Assembly: GCF_003850045.1 (NCBI RefSeq)
Contig: NZ_RQJX01000004.1
Span: 153,757-217,756 of the forward strand
Origin: Aeromicrobium camelliae
GTDB lineage: Bacteria; Actinomycetota; Actinomycetes; Propionibacteriales; Nocardioidaceae
Direction: 5' to 3'
DNA: 64,000 bases
Shown: positions 26,560 through 35,180 of the stretch, piece after piece
Layout: each line of letters begins with the position of its first letter
Numbering within the stretch: position 1 is the first letter of the stretch
The notes under the pieces: generated by a model
What the model was told of the DNA's origin: nothing
What the model saw: only the letters and a program-made list of their open reading frames with translations
Database searches by the model: none
Made by a program: the position numbers and the translations under genes

Positions 26560-27851
26560 CGGGTGGCTCCTCGAGAGGGCAGAAGGGCCGTCACGACGCC
26601 TCCGGCGAGCGCGGTCGCCGCGAACCCGACCGCAGTCGCGACGAGGGGCTGGGACTGCGACACCACCCAGGCGCCGTACGTGGGTCCGACGATCGCTCCG
26701 ATACGACCGATGCCGAGCGCCCAACCCAGGCCGCTCGCGCGCGCCTCCGTGGGGTAGTGGCGGGCGACGAAGTCGTTGAGGACGTTCTGCGTGCCCAGGC
26801 CGCCGAATCCGGCCAGCAGGACGAGGACGACCAGCACGGGGGTCGAGGGGCGCGTGGAGATGGCGAGCAGGGCGCTCGCGGCGACCACGAAGCCCACGAG
26901 CACGAGGGGCTTGGGGCCGACACGATCCGCGATAGTGGCGGCGAGCACGGTGCCGACCGCGGCACCGAGGCAGTAGACGAGGAGGAACAGGATCGCCGAG
27001 CCCAGCCCGTACCCGGAGGAGTTCATCACCTGCGGCAACCACGTGGTGATGCCGAAGACGGTCAGGAGGCTGAAGAAGGTCGCCGCCCAGATCAACAGCG
27101 TGCTCGAACGCTGGCCGCGGGCCAACAAGACGGCCACACCGCCGCCCTGCGCCGCCCCGGGCTGAGCTGCGGGAGCGGGGAGCTGGTACGCCTGGCGGAC
27201 CTGCTCGGCCTCGGCGACGCGGCCACGGGCCGCCAGGAAGCTCGGCGATTCCGGGAGGAGGACGACCAGCACCGGCACCATGATCACCATGACGGCAGCG
27301 ACACCGTAGACGGGCCGGAAACCGAAGGAGTCCATCCACTGCGAGGCGAGCAGCGAGGCGAGCACCATGCCGGTCGGCGGGCCGGTGAGCACGATGCCCA
27401 GCCTTCGCGATCGGCCTGCCGCCGGGCTGAACTCGCTCGCCAGAGCCACGGCGGTGGGCAGCAGTCCGCCGACGCCGAGGCAGGTGAAGATCCGCGCTGC
27501 GACGAACAGCTCCAGGTTGGGCGCGAGGGCGGTGAGACCCATGCCGAGGGAGAAGACGGCCACGCCCGTGATGAAGATCTTCCGCCGACCGAGCCGGTCG
27601 GTCATCATCCCGGCGACCAGGGAGCCCACGAGCATGCCGAGCAACGCGAGGCTCGCGATGCGACCGCCGGTGCCCGGGGTCAGGTGGAACGGCTCCTGTC
27701 CGATGAGTCCGGGGAGCGTGGCCCCGTAGACCATCAGGTCATAACCGTCAGCAGCCAGGCAGAGCCAGCACAGCAGGAACACGACAGCGCGCGATCGGCG
27801 TCCGCCGGTCGGTGCCGTTGCGGCACTCGGCGAAGTACGAGAGAGGGCCAT
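26556..27851 (-). CDS. MFS transporter, aromatic acid:H+ symporter (AAHS) type
   Basis: A 431-aa major facilitator with 12 predicted membrane segments. The AAHS marks are visible: LCLAADGYDLMVYGATLPGL in helix 1 with the DGYD motif important in PcaK/BenK relatives, GMMTDRLGRRKIF in loop 2-3, LLPESPSFLAARGR after helix 6, and ADRVGPKPLVLVG in loop 8-9. It probably imports the aromatic acid used by the coupled monooxygenase. ATG at 27851 has GGAAGG upstream; an in-frame start 51 nt earlier lacks support. A short perfect palindrome lies 32-42 nt upstream. Confidence 0.88.
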   Translation of the reverse strand: MALSRTSPSAATAPTGGRRSRAVVFLLCWLCLAADGYDLMVYGATLPGLIGQEPFHLTPGTGGRIASLALLGMLVGSLVAGMMTDRLGRRKIFITGVAVFSLGMGLTALAPNLELFVAARIFTCLGVGGLLPTAVALASEFSPAAGRSRRLGIVLTGPPTGMVLASLLASQWMDSFGFRPVYGVAAVMVIMVPVLVVLLPESPSFLAARGRVAEAEQVRQAYQLPAPAAQPGAAQGGGVAVLLARGQRSSTLLIWAATFFSLLTVFGITTWLPQVMNSSGYGLGSAILFLLVYCLGAAVGTVLAATIADRVGPKPLVLVGFVVAASALLAISTRPSTPVLVVLVLLAGFGGLGTQNVLNDFVARHYPTEARASGLGWALGIGRIGAIVGPTYGAWVVSQSQPLVATAVGFAATALAGGVVTALLPSRGATR

Positions 27852-27882
27852 GGGTCGACCTTCCGGGAGAGGAGTGAACCAG

Positions 27883-27893
27883 GTCACTGTGAC
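27883..27893. promoter_or_regulatory. Palindrome upstream of the AAHS transporter gene
   Basis: GTCAC-T-GTGAC, a perfect 5-bp-arm palindrome, 32-42 nt upstream of the transporter ATG. Candidate binding site for the IclR or GntR protein of the cluster. The arms are short, so chance occurrence is possible. Confidence 0.3.
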
Positions 27894-27978
27894 TGCTGAC
27901 ACACTTCGGCCGCAGGACCGTTTTCACTCATTGGCACGGTGGGGCGCGACGGGCGAGCGAGGACGGCGTGTTCCGCCG

Positions 27979-28893
27979 TCAGGACGGCTTGCCGGGCGCC
28001 TCGTCCGTGAGCGAAGCCTCGGGAGCGGGGGCGACCTTGCGACGTCCGGAGAGGCTCGCGATGGCGACGCCGACCATCATCACGACGGCACCCGCCCACT
28101 CCAGCGCGGTCGGCACCTCCCCCTGGAACACCCACGCCGACGCGATACCCACCGGCGGAACCAGCAGGATGAACGGCACGACGGAACCCGCGGGATGACG
28201 GGACAGGAGTCCATTGAAGAGCGTGTAGCCGATCAGGGACGCGCCGATCGCGGTGTACGCGGTGCTCGCCGCGGCGGCCCAACCGAACGCGGCGAGTCCG
28301 GCTCGCACGCCGTCCGGCCCCTCCAGGAGCAGGGCGAGTAACAGGCACGGGACCGGCACCACGAGGGCCGACCACACGACGAGCGACAAGCCCGACGCGA
28401 CCTTGGCCTGGCGGGCGACGACGTTGCCGATCGCCCACGAGGCGGCCGCCCCGACGGTCGCCAGCAGCGGGAGCACCGGCGCGCGCAACCCGTGAGCGAG
28501 TGCGACCAGCGCGAGACCGGCGGTGCCGACCACCACGCCGACCAGCTGGCGCCCTGTGGTGCGCTCACCGAGCGCGACCCAGGCCAGCACGATCGTGAAG
28601 ATGACCTGCGCCTGAAGCACGAGTGACGCCAATCCGGCCGGCATCCCGGTCGCCAGCCCGATGTACAAGAGGCTGAACTGCCCGAGGCTCATGAAGGCGC
28701 CCACCGCCACGACAGCTCGCCAGCTGGCTTTCGGCCGCGGTACCAGGAGGATCAGCGGGAAGGCCACGAAGACGAACCGGATCGCGAGGAACAGCAGCGG
28801 CGGCACGCCGTCCATGCCCTCGTCGATGACGACGAAGTTCAGTCCCCACAACACAGCGACGATGACGGCGAGCAGCCGATCCTTGACGGGCAC
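27979..28893 (-). CDS. EamA/DMT-family transporter
   Basis: A 304-aa protein with ten hydrophobic segments in two EamA repeats (drug/metabolite transporter superfamily): LLAVIVAVLWGLNFVVIDEG at the start of repeat 1 and LLATVGAAASWAIGNVVARQA at the start of repeat 2. Helix 9 ends in the common PVGIASAWVFQGE. Members export amino acids, purines or other metabolites. The substrate is unknown. GTG start at 28893 with no clear ribosome-binding site. It lies upstream of the AAHS transporter on the same strand, but 127 nt apart, so it is probably a separate unit. Confidence 0.87.
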   Translation of the reverse strand: MPVKDRLLAVIVAVLWGLNFVVIDEGMDGVPPLLFLAIRFVFVAFPLILLVPRPKASWRAVVAVGAFMSLGQFSLLYIGLATGMPAGLASLVLQAQVIFTIVLAWVALGERTTGRQLVGVVVGTAGLALVALAHGLRAPVLPLLATVGAAASWAIGNVVARQAKVASGLSLVVWSALVVPVPCLLLALLLEGPDGVRAGLAAFGWAAAASTAYTAIGASLIGYTLFNGLLSRHPAGSVVPFILLVPPVGIASAWVFQGEVPTALEWAGAVVMMVGVAIASLSGRRKVAPAPEASLTDEAPGKPS

Positions 28894-29039
28894 GTCCTAA
28901 CGGTGCCACGTCCCCTCCGTCGCCCACGCCGTGAGTGCGACGTTCAGCAGGCATATCGCCTCATTCCGCCTGCCGAACGTTCCCCCGCGCACTCCGCTGC
29001 GCTCCGTGCAGGGCGGCACCCCCCACACTCAGCGCGTAC

Positions 29040-30548
29040 TCAGAGGTGGCGGAACGCCCGCCAGGAGACCAGCGCCGCGCCGAGGGCCACGAGGATCGCG
29101 GTCCCGGACGTCAGCTGCACCCCGAGGTCGAAGGCCTGCGTCGCGGACTCGGCCAGCTGCTCGCCGAGCGCGTTCGGGTACCTCGCGGCGTACTCCATCG
29201 TGCTGCCGAGCGTCTCGAACGCGTGGGATTTCTCGCCGTACGCGAGTTCGGCCGGAACCGTGAGCTGGGAGCGGTATGTCGCGGTCAAGACACTGCCGAG
29301 CACGGCGGTGCCGAGCACCGCACCCACCTCGTATGCCGTCTCCGAGATCGCCGACGCCGCACCGGCTTTGTGCACCGGGACGCTCGCCAGGATGAGGTCG
29401 TTCGTCAGCGTCTCGGCCATCCCGATCCCGATGCCCATGATCGCGAACGCGATGAGAACGCTCATGACCGTCGGATGTCCGGTGAACGCGGCGATCGCAT
29501 AACCGAGCGACGAGGCCAGGAAGCTGCCGCTCACGAGCACCCGGATCGGGAAGCGCTCGACGAGCCGCACGGCGATGAAGCCGAATGCGACCGTGACGAG
29601 CAGGCCCGGGAGCAGCACCATCGCGGCGTTCATCGGCGACAGGCCGATGACGAGCTGCAACAGCTGCGACCCGAAGAAGAGGAACCCGGCCAGGCCCATC
29701 AGGCTCAGCATGTTCGCGACGATGGCGCCGGTGAAGACGCGGTTGCCGAACAGCGTGACGTCGAGCATCGGGTTCTCGCGCCGGCGCTGGCGCCGGACGA
29801 ACAACCAGGCCGCGCCGATCGCGAGGCCCAACGACGCGAGAACGACATCGTCGAGGCCGTGCTTGGCGCCGTGCTTGATCGCGAAGACCGCAGGAATCAT
29901 CGCCAGCATCGAGAGCATGATCGACGGCAGGTCCAGCGGGCCCGGGTTCGGATCGCGCGACTCGGGCAGGAGCACCAGCGCGAGCGGGACGAACAGCACG
30001 ATGAGCGGCACGTTGATGAGGAAGACCGATCCCCACCAGAAGTGCTCGAGCAGCCAGCCGCCGACGATCGGTCCGAGGGCGGCGCCACCGGAGAACATCG
30101 CGGCCCACGTCGCGATGGCGATCCGGCGGTCCCGGGCGTTCACGAAGACGTTGCGGATGATCGAGAGCGTCGACGGCATCAGCGTCGCCCCGAAGAAGCC
30201 GAGCAGGCCGCGCGCGACGATGAGCATCTCCGCGCTCTCCGCCCGCGCCGCCACCAGGGACGCGACGCCGAAACCGACCGCACCTGCGACCAGCAGCTTG
30301 CGCCGGCCGAGACGGTCGCCGATCGAGCCCATCGCGATGAGCAGGCCGGCGAGCATGAGGGCGTACAGGTCGACGATCCACAGCAGCTGCGTACCCGTGG
30401 GCCGAAGATCCCTGCTGATCTCCGGCAGCGCGAAGCTCAAGACCGTGTTGTCGACCGACACCAGAAGGACGGGAATCATCAGCACCGCGAGCGCCAGCCA
30501 CTCGCGCCGTCCGGCGCGCAGGCGCCCAGTCGTCTCCATCATGGTCAT
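29040..30548 (-). CDS. MFS drug efflux pump, DHA2 (14-TM) family
   Basis: A 502-aa transporter of the EmrB/QacA type with 14 membrane segments. Motif A is GSIGDRLGRRKLLVAGA, the helix 1 motif is SVDNTVLSFALPEISRDL with the membrane-embedded Asp, motif C in helix 5 is GGAALGPIVGGWLLEHFWWGSVFLINVP, and helix 14 ends in LGAALVSWRAFRHL. It would expel cationic or hydrophobic toxicants using the proton gradient. ATG at 30548 (or the in-frame ATG at 30542). A TACAGT -10 hexamer ends 7 nt before the first ATG and is embedded in a perfect palindrome next to the divergent TetR gene, so expression is likely drug-inducible. Confidence 0.9.
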   Translation of the reverse strand: MTMMETTGRLRAGRREWLALAVLMIPVLLVSVDNTVLSFALPEISRDLRPTGTQLLWIVDLYALMLAGLLIAMGSIGDRLGRRKLLVAGAVGFGVASLVAARAESAEMLIVARGLLGFFGATLMPSTLSIIRNVFVNARDRRIAIATWAAMFSGGAALGPIVGGWLLEHFWWGSVFLINVPLIVLFVPLALVLLPESRDPNPGPLDLPSIMLSMLAMIPAVFAIKHGAKHGLDDVVLASLGLAIGAAWLFVRRQRRRENPMLDVTLFGNRVFTGAIVANMLSLMGLAGFLFFGSQLLQLVIGLSPMNAAMVLLPGLLVTVAFGFIAVRLVERFPIRVLVSGSFLASSLGYAIAAFTGHPTVMSVLIAFAIMGIGIGMAETLTNDLILASVPVHKAGAASAISETAYEVGAVLGTAVLGSVLTATYRSQLTVPAELAYGEKSHAFETLGSTMEYAARYPNALGEQLAESATQAFDLGVQLTSGTAILVALGAALVSWRAFRHL

Positions 30549-30555
30549 GCGCGCT

Positions 30556-30579
30556 ACTGTACCGTCCAGACGGTACAGT
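30556..30579. promoter_or_regulatory. Perfect 24-bp operator between the DHA2 pump and its TetR regulator
   Basis: Arms ACTGTACCGTC / GACGGTACAGT (11 bp each, perfect) around a central CA. The left arm contains the TACAGT -10 hexamer of the pump gene on the minus strand. The TetR start codon is 54 nt to the right, with its own TACACT hexamer at 30621-30626 outside the palindrome. This arrangement would let TetR shut the pump fully while only modestly affecting its own gene. Confidence 0.75.
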
Positions 30580-30632
30580 CATCAAACACTTTGGAATATG
30601 AGGCTGAACACGTGATCGCCTACACTCAGGGC

Positions 30633-31157
30633 ATGCCGCCCGAGGAGCCCTCCACCCGCGACAGACTTCTCGACGCGTTCGAGACCCTCCTGGTCACCGA
30701 GGGCAGCCGCGCCGCGACTCTCGACGCCGTCGCCGCCGAAGCCGGCGTCTCGAAGGGGGGCCTCCTCTACCACTTCCACAGCAAGGACGAGCTGGTCGAG
30801 GGGATGCTGGACCGGATGCGGCTCATGGGCGAACGCGACGCCACCGCGATGCGGACGGCCCCGCAAGGCCCGGTCGACTACTACCTCGAGACGTCCGTCG
30901 ACTCCGGGTCCGCCTTCGATCGCGCGCTCATCGCCGCCGCACGCATCGCCCAGGAGAACGACGAACGTGCCAGCCATGCCCTGGCCGAGCTGCGCGACCA
31001 GTGGTTCGCGGTGCTCAGCGACCACCTCGGCGACGAGGCGCTCGCCCGCACGATCCAACTGATCGGCGACGGCCTCTACTTCGACGACACGTCGGGGTTC
31101 ACCGACCCGCGCGCCCTCGAGCACGTCCGCGACGTGCTCGCGCGGCTCGACCTCTGA
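30633..31157 (+). CDS. TetR-family regulator of the divergent efflux pump
   Basis: A 174-aa TetR protein. The HTH covers residues about 8-50 (TRDRLLDAFETLLVTEGSRAATLDAVAAEAGVSKGGLLYHFHSKDEL). The C-terminal domain resembles those with the QIGDGLYFDDTSG-type ending seen in multidrug-binding regulators of actinobacteria. It probably represses the DHA2 pump by binding the 24-bp palindrome. ATG at 30633 with TACACT ending 6 nt upstream, so the mRNA is likely leaderless. One nucleotide separates its stop codon from that of the convergent mannosyltransferase gene. Confidence 0.88.
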   Translation: MPPEEPSTRDRLLDAFETLLVTEGSRAATLDAVAAEAGVSKGGLLYHFHSKDELVEGMLDRMRLMGERDATAMRTAPQGPVDYYLETSVDSGSAFDRALIAAARIAQENDERASHALAELRDQWFAVLSDHLGDEALARTIQLIGDGLYFDDTSGFTDPRALEHVRDVLARLDL

Positions 31158-31158
31158 C

Positions 31159-31911
31159 TCAGGCCGGCGCCGGTTCCTGCAGGCGCCGACCCGTCAGCCG
31201 GCGCAGACCCCACCAGGTCACGCGCAGCATGGCCTCGAGGATGATCGATGCGCTCATCTTGGACACGCCGTGCTCGCGCTCTCGGAAGGCGATCGGCAGC
31301 TCGACGATCCGGGCGCCGAGATCCCTGGCCCGCACGGTCATGTCGATCTGGAAGCAGTACCCCTGCGAGTGGATGCCGGCGAGGTCGAAGCGGCGCAACA
31401 GATCGGCCGAAAAGGCGCGGAATCCCGCCGTGGCGTCGTGCACGGAGAGTCCGAGCATGACGCGGGCGTAGGCGTTGGCGCCGCGGCTCAGCACCTCACG
31501 ATGGCGCGGCCAGTCGACGACGCTGCCACCTCGGACCCATCGGGACCCGATCGCCAGGTCGGCTCCGCCACCACGGACGGCGTCGATCAGCGCTTGGAGC
31601 CGGTCGGCCGGGTGGGAGCCGTCGGCGTCCATCTCGACGAGAACGCCGTAGCCGCGCTCGAGCCCCCAACCGAACCCGTCGACGTACGCGGTACCGAGCC
31701 CGAGCTTGCCCGGCCGGTCGAGCACGTGGACGCGCGGTTCCTCCAGGTCGCGCACCAGCTGCGACGTCCCGTCCGGGCTGGCGTCGTCGACGACGAGCAC
31801 GTCGGCGTCCGAGGCGGTGAGGATGCGCCGCAACGTGATGACGATGCTGTCGCGCTCGTTGTAGGTCGGCACGATGACCAGAGCCCTCTGGCCGCTCGAA
31901 CTGCTGTCCAC
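31159..31911 (-). CDS. ppm1: Polyprenol-phosphate mannosyltransferase (Ppm1-like GT2)
   Basis: A 250-aa GT2 enzyme of the dolichol-phosphate-mannose synthase type. It shows VIVPTYNERDSI (nucleotide-sugar site), VVDDASPDGTSQLV, LGLGTAYVDGFGWGLERGY and the DXD-like metal motif EMDADGSHP, then AIGSRWVRGGSVVDWPRHREVLSRGANAYARVMLGLSVHDATAGFRAF. It makes polyprenyl-phosphate-mannose on the inner face of the membrane, the donor for protein O-mannosylation and cell-envelope glycans. It is the soluble catalytic domain alone, without an apolipoprotein N-acyltransferase fusion as in some actinobacteria; Lnt is not adjacent. GTG at 31911 with AGGGGAGG upstream. Confidence 0.88.
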   Translation of the reverse strand: MDSSSSGQRALVIVPTYNERDSIVITLRRILTASDADVLVVDDASPDGTSQLVRDLEEPRVHVLDRPGKLGLGTAYVDGFGWGLERGYGVLVEMDADGSHPADRLQALIDAVRGGGADLAIGSRWVRGGSVVDWPRHREVLSRGANAYARVMLGLSVHDATAGFRAFSADLLRRFDLAGIHSQGYCFQIDMTVRARDLGARIVELPIAFREREHGVSKMSASIILEAMLRVTWWGLRRLTGRRLQEPAPA

Positions 31912-31957
31912 GTCGTCATCCTCCCCTTGATCGACGGTGGGCGCCTCGCGATCCTCG

Positions 31958-32599
31958 TCACAGCGCGGGGTTCGCGACGTCCCTCCACTGCGAACCCATC
32001 GGGTCGACTCGGATGCTACCTGAGCTCCAGGCGGCGAGCTGCCGGTCGAGGTCGTCCACGTCTCGCACGGCGACCGTGAAGTTCACGGCGTTGCCGTACT
32101 CGACGGCGACGACGTCGGCAACTTGACGCAGACGGTGTTCGAACGCCCCGGACTCGGCCACGGGCACGGTCACGACGCCGATCGCGAGCTCCTCACGGCG
32201 ACGGACTCCGGCCTGGTCGAGGACCGCGGCCGTCGCGTCGCCGTAGGCCCGCACCAGGCCGCCCGCGCCGAGGAGGATCCCGCCGAACCAGCGGGTGACG
32301 ACCACGACGACGTCGCTCAACTCCCGGCCCGTGACGACCTCGAGCATCGGCCGCCCGGCGGTGCCGGCCGGCTCTCCGTCGTCGTTGGAGCGCTGCAGGT
32401 CACCGCGTGCGCCGATGACGAACGCGGTGCAGTGATGCCGCGCATCGTGGTAGGCAGCGCGGACGTCCGCGATGAAGGCGCGGGCGTGCTCCTCGGACTC
32501 GACCCGGCAGGCCTGCCCGAGGAAACGCGAGCGCTTGATCTCGATCTCGGCGGCGACGGATTCGCCGAGACCGAGGTCGAGCGTGCGGTAGCTGGTCAG
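31958..32599 (-). CDS. YigZ/IMPACT (UPF0029) family protein, apparent CTG start
   Basis: A 213-aa protein with the UPF0029 signature: IKRSRFLGQACRVESEEHAR near the N-terminus, HHCTAFVIG, SNDDGEPAGTAGRPML and VVVTRWFGGILLGAGGLVRAYGDA, then a ferredoxin-like C-terminal domain. Length is normal for the family. The N-terminal 84 residues before the first in-frame ATG (32347) are clearly homologous, yet there is no ATG, GTG or TTG in that stretch or shortly upstream. The only plausible start is CTG at 32597-32599, which overlaps the stop codon of the upstream methyltransferase as CTGA, in the same manner as the ATGA overlaps elsewhere in this window. Function in bacteria is not settled. Confidence 0.8.
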   Translation of the reverse strand: MTSYRTLDLGLGESVAAEIEIKRSRFLGQACRVESEEHARAFIADVRAAYHDARHHCTAFVIGARGDLQRSNDDGEPAGTAGRPMLEVVTGRELSDVVVVVTRWFGGILLGAGGLVRAYGDATAAVLDQAGVRRREELAIGVVTVPVAESGAFEHRLRQVADVVAVEYGNAVNFTVAVRDVDDLDRQLAAWSSGSIRVDPMGSQWRDVANPAL

Positions 32600-33354
32600 C
32601 GGCGACGCAGCTTGAGGAAGATCGACGGACCGAAGTCCTTGCGCGCGAGCGGACGCTGAACGGCCTTCTCGATCGTGGTCATGACTCCGATCGGGAGGTA
32701 CTTCTTCAGCGTCTGGCTCCGCAGGTTGCTGACCGAGAGCTTGTCGGTGAGGACCAGTTCGGCGGCCGCGAGCTGCGTGAGCACCGTGTCGACGTTGTGG
32801 TTGACGAACGCGATCGCGTCGGGCTCGTCCGCCGGCGCCGTGCGAATGCTGACCGGCTCGGTCGGCAACGGCTGGCCGAGCTTCTTGTACTTGCGGCGGT
32901 TCTTGAAGTGGCCGAGGTTGGCGACCTCGATGATCGCGGTGCCGCCAGGACGCAGGACCCGGGCGATCTCGGCGAACTCCGCCGACGGCTCGGGGATGTG
33001 GTGCATGACCCGCACCATGGTGAGGAGGTCGAGCTCGCCGTCGGCGAACTTCAGGTCGTCGGCCTGCATCTGGACCTGAGCGATGTCGGTGCCCTCGAGC
33101 AGCTTGGCCGCGGCATCGAGCTGAGTGCGGCTCGGCTCGGCGAGGGTGACGTGGTCGGCGTACTCGCGCAGCAGCAGGGAGAGTCGGCCGAAGCCCCCGC
33201 CCACGTCGGCCGCGCGCTCGAAACGCTGGCCGTCGAGCAGCCGGCGGATCGCGATCTCCTCGGCGGCGTGCTCGTAGTCGCGGTTGTCCCAGTACTTCGT
33301 GTAGTCGTAGCCGCGGTCGTACTGATCGGCGACCTTCTTGCCCTTGTCACTCAC
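32596..33354 (-). CDS. SAM-dependent class I methyltransferase
   Basis: A 252-aa Rossmann-fold methyltransferase. Motif I is AADVGGGFGRLSLLL (SAM glycine loop at about residue 50), then TLAEPSRTQLDAA, ADDLKFADGELDLLTMVRVMHHIPEP (motifs II and III, Methyltransf_11 pattern) and LRPGGTAIIEVANLGH. N-terminal DQYDRGYDYTKYWDNRDYEH resembles enzymes acting on small or lipid substrates, but the substrate is unknown. GTG at 33354 (VSDKGKKV) is preferred over an earlier start that would add 30 Arg/Pro-rich residues. It is followed by the YigZ-family gene with a 4-nt overlap and lies 37 nt downstream of the crotonase gene. Confidence 0.85.
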   Translation of the reverse strand: MSDKGKKVADQYDRGYDYTKYWDNRDYEHAAEEIAIRRLLDGQRFERAADVGGGFGRLSLLLREYADHVTLAEPSRTQLDAAAKLLEGTDIAQVQMQADDLKFADGELDLLTMVRVMHHIPEPSAEFAEIARVLRPGGTAIIEVANLGHFKNRRKYKKLGQPLPTEPVSIRTAPADEPDAIAFVNHNVDTVLTQLAAAELVLTDKLSVSNLRSQTLKKYLPIGVMTTIEKAVQRPLARKDFGPSIFLKLRRR

Positions 33355-33391
33355 GCCGCCCACCCTACCGGGCACGGCGACGAGTCCGGCG

Positions 33392-34195
33392 TCAGCGGAA
33401 GGTCCGGGGCCCGAACCGCGGCGTGTCCTTCTCCTGGCCTGCACGGCGGGCCTCGCGGGTGTTGGGGGACTTCAGCATCGCCCGCTGCAGGCGACGTTCC
33501 AGACGGAACGCGCGGCGGGCCGTGCTGTGCCGCGTCTCGTCGAGCAGCCGTTTGGACGCTGCGACGGAATCGGGCGAGCGCTCCATCAGGGCCTCGATGA
33601 GTTCGAGCGCCGCCTTGCCCGGATCCTCGGCCACCTGCGAGGCGATGCCGTACTCGGCTGCCCGCTCGCCGCTGAAGACCTCACCGGTCATCACGAGGCG
33701 TTTGGCGAGGTCGGCCGGTACCAACTCGGCGAGCGGCACCGTTCCACTCATGTCCGGGACGAGTCCCCACTTGGCCTCCATCACCGACCACTGGCAGTCC
33801 GGGGAGGTGATGCGGAAATCGGCGGCCAGGGCCAACTGGATACCCCCGCCGAACACGTGGCCGCGCGTCACCGCGATGACCGGGACGGGCAACTCGCGCC
33901 ACACCCACAGCGGCCGCTGGAAGCCGTTGGTTCCCCGCAAGGGGTGAGGGAGGAACCGCTTGAAGACCTCGCGTCGGTTGGTCATGACGCGACCGAAGTC
34001 GAGACCTGCGCAGAAGGACGGTCCGCGTCCCTCGAGGATGACCGCCCGCACGGAACGGTCCCGCTCGATGCGCTCGGCCGCCTGCACGAGGCCGTCGAGC
34101 ATCTCGAAGGTGATGCCGTTGAGCTTGTCCGGGCGGTTCAGCCAGACGCGGGCGATCGGGCCGTCGATCTCGACGTCGACGTGAGGTGCGGTCAT
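33392..34195 (-). CDS. Enoyl-CoA hydratase/isomerase (crotonase) family protein
   Basis: A 267-aa crotonase. The oxyanion-hole segments are GRGPSFCAGLDF (residues about 57-68) and VTRGHVFGGGIQLALAADFRI (about 109-129). The second acidic position sits in WSVMEAKWGLVPDMSGTVPLAELV, giving a hydratase-like Glu at the first position and Asp at the next, so a Delta3,5-Delta2,4-dienoyl-CoA isomerase-like chemistry is possible. Substrate is unknown. ATG at 34195. It sits between the MerR/B12 regulator gene and the methyltransferase gene on the same strand, 13 nt and 37 nt from them, so all may form one transcript. Confidence 0.87.
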   Translation of the reverse strand: MTAPHVDVEIDGPIARVWLNRPDKLNGITFEMLDGLVQAAERIERDRSVRAVILEGRGPSFCAGLDFGRVMTNRREVFKRFLPHPLRGTNGFQRPLWVWRELPVPVIAVTRGHVFGGGIQLALAADFRITSPDCQWSVMEAKWGLVPDMSGTVPLAELVPADLAKRLVMTGEVFSGERAAEYGIASQVAEDPGKAALELIEALMERSPDSVAASKRLLDETRHSTARRAFRLERRLQRAMLKSPNTREARRAGQEKDTPRFGPRTFR

Positions 34196-34208
34196 GGCGA
34201 CACCCTAG

Positions 34209-35162
34209 TCAGGGTGCGAGGGCTCGCGATAGCACCATTTCGACGGCTTCGCGGATGCCGCGGACCGGGGAGGCCTCCTTCGGCCAGCCCGGTCCACCGA
34301 GCACGACGAGCGTGTCCTCGTCGACCTTCTCCAGCACCTCGCGCATGGGATCGCGCGGCGGTCGTTGGAGCGAGGCCCACAGGAACAGCACCTGGGGGCG
34401 CATCGTCTCCAGCAGGCTGCGCAGGGCCGAGGCGGGCAGGCGAGGTCCGAGTTCGAGGGCCGCGAGCCCGTGCTCGCTGAGTGCGGCCTCGAGCGCGATC
34501 ACGGGCAACGCGTGTTGGTCCTCCTCGGCGCTGGCCAGCACGACCGTCGCGGGGCGAGCGAGGTCGGGCAGCGACTGGCGTCGGGCGTGAGCTCGCAGCG
34601 CGGAGGACAGCACCGAGCTCGCGAGATGCTCGCCTTCGACACCGAGGTGGCCCTCAGCCCACTGCTCGCCGATCGTGATGAGGGCGGGCACGAAGACGTG
34701 CTCCCATGCCTCGACCGTGCTCAGGTCCCGCAACGCGATGGTGGCAACCCGCGCGAGCTCGCGCCCGTCGAACCGATGCGTGGCCTGGACGAACTCGTTC
34801 ACGGTGTCGTCGTGGTGGTGGGGCCCGCCGGTCACTTCGCTGGACACGTCGGTCGGCGAGTGATCACCGGCGAGCTGTTTGGCGACCTGCGCGGCCTCCT
34901 GCGCAGGCACGCCGCGGGCCAGCAGCCGCCGCATCAGGTCGACGCGGTCGATGTCCAGCGAGGAGTAGCGGCGGTGGCCTCCGCTGGTGCGCAGCGTCGG
35001 GCCCAGGCCGTAGCGACGATCCCACGTGCGCAAGGTTGATGCGGAAGTTTGGAGACGTTCTGCAACAGTTCCAACGCTCCAGGTGACCTCGCCCGAACGA
35101 CGCCAGGGCGCGTCGTTTTGGGCGGAATCCGAGGAAGCCACTGGTCCGTTCTCCGCCTTCAT
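34209..35162 (-). CDS. MerR-type regulator with B12-binding domain (CarH/LitR-like photoreceptor candidate)
   Basis: A 317-aa protein. The MerR-type HTH is at residues about 26-82 (WSVGTVAERLQTSASTLRTWDRRYGLGPTLRTSGGHRRYSSLDIDRV), the four-helix B12-binding cap at about 120-195, and a Rossmann B12 domain after that. The cap carries W168-x9-E178-H179, the motif that packs on the upper face of adenosylcobalamin in CarH light sensors. The Rossmann part has D215-Q-H217, fitting the lower cobalt ligand of a DXHXXG motif, although the Gly is replaced by Pro220. No carotenoid genes are in view. An alternative GTG start at 35192 would add 10 residues but sits inside the palindrome at 35181-35216. Divergent from whiB3. 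Confidence 0.85.
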   Translation of the reverse strand: MKAENGPVASSDSAQNDAPWRRSGEVTWSVGTVAERLQTSASTLRTWDRRYGLGPTLRTSGGHRRYSSLDIDRVDLMRRLLARGVPAQEAAQVAKQLAGDHSPTDVSSEVTGGPHHHDDTVNEFVQATHRFDGRELARVATIALRDLSTVEAWEHVFVPALITIGEQWAEGHLGVEGEHLASSVLSSALRAHARRQSLPDLARPATVVLASAEEDQHALPVIALEAALSEHGLAALELGPRLPASALRSLLETMRPQVLFLWASLQRPPRDPMREVLEKVDEDTLVVLGGPGWPKEASPVRGIREAVEMVLSRALAP

Positions 35163-35180
35163 CTCGTCATGTCCCGTTGA

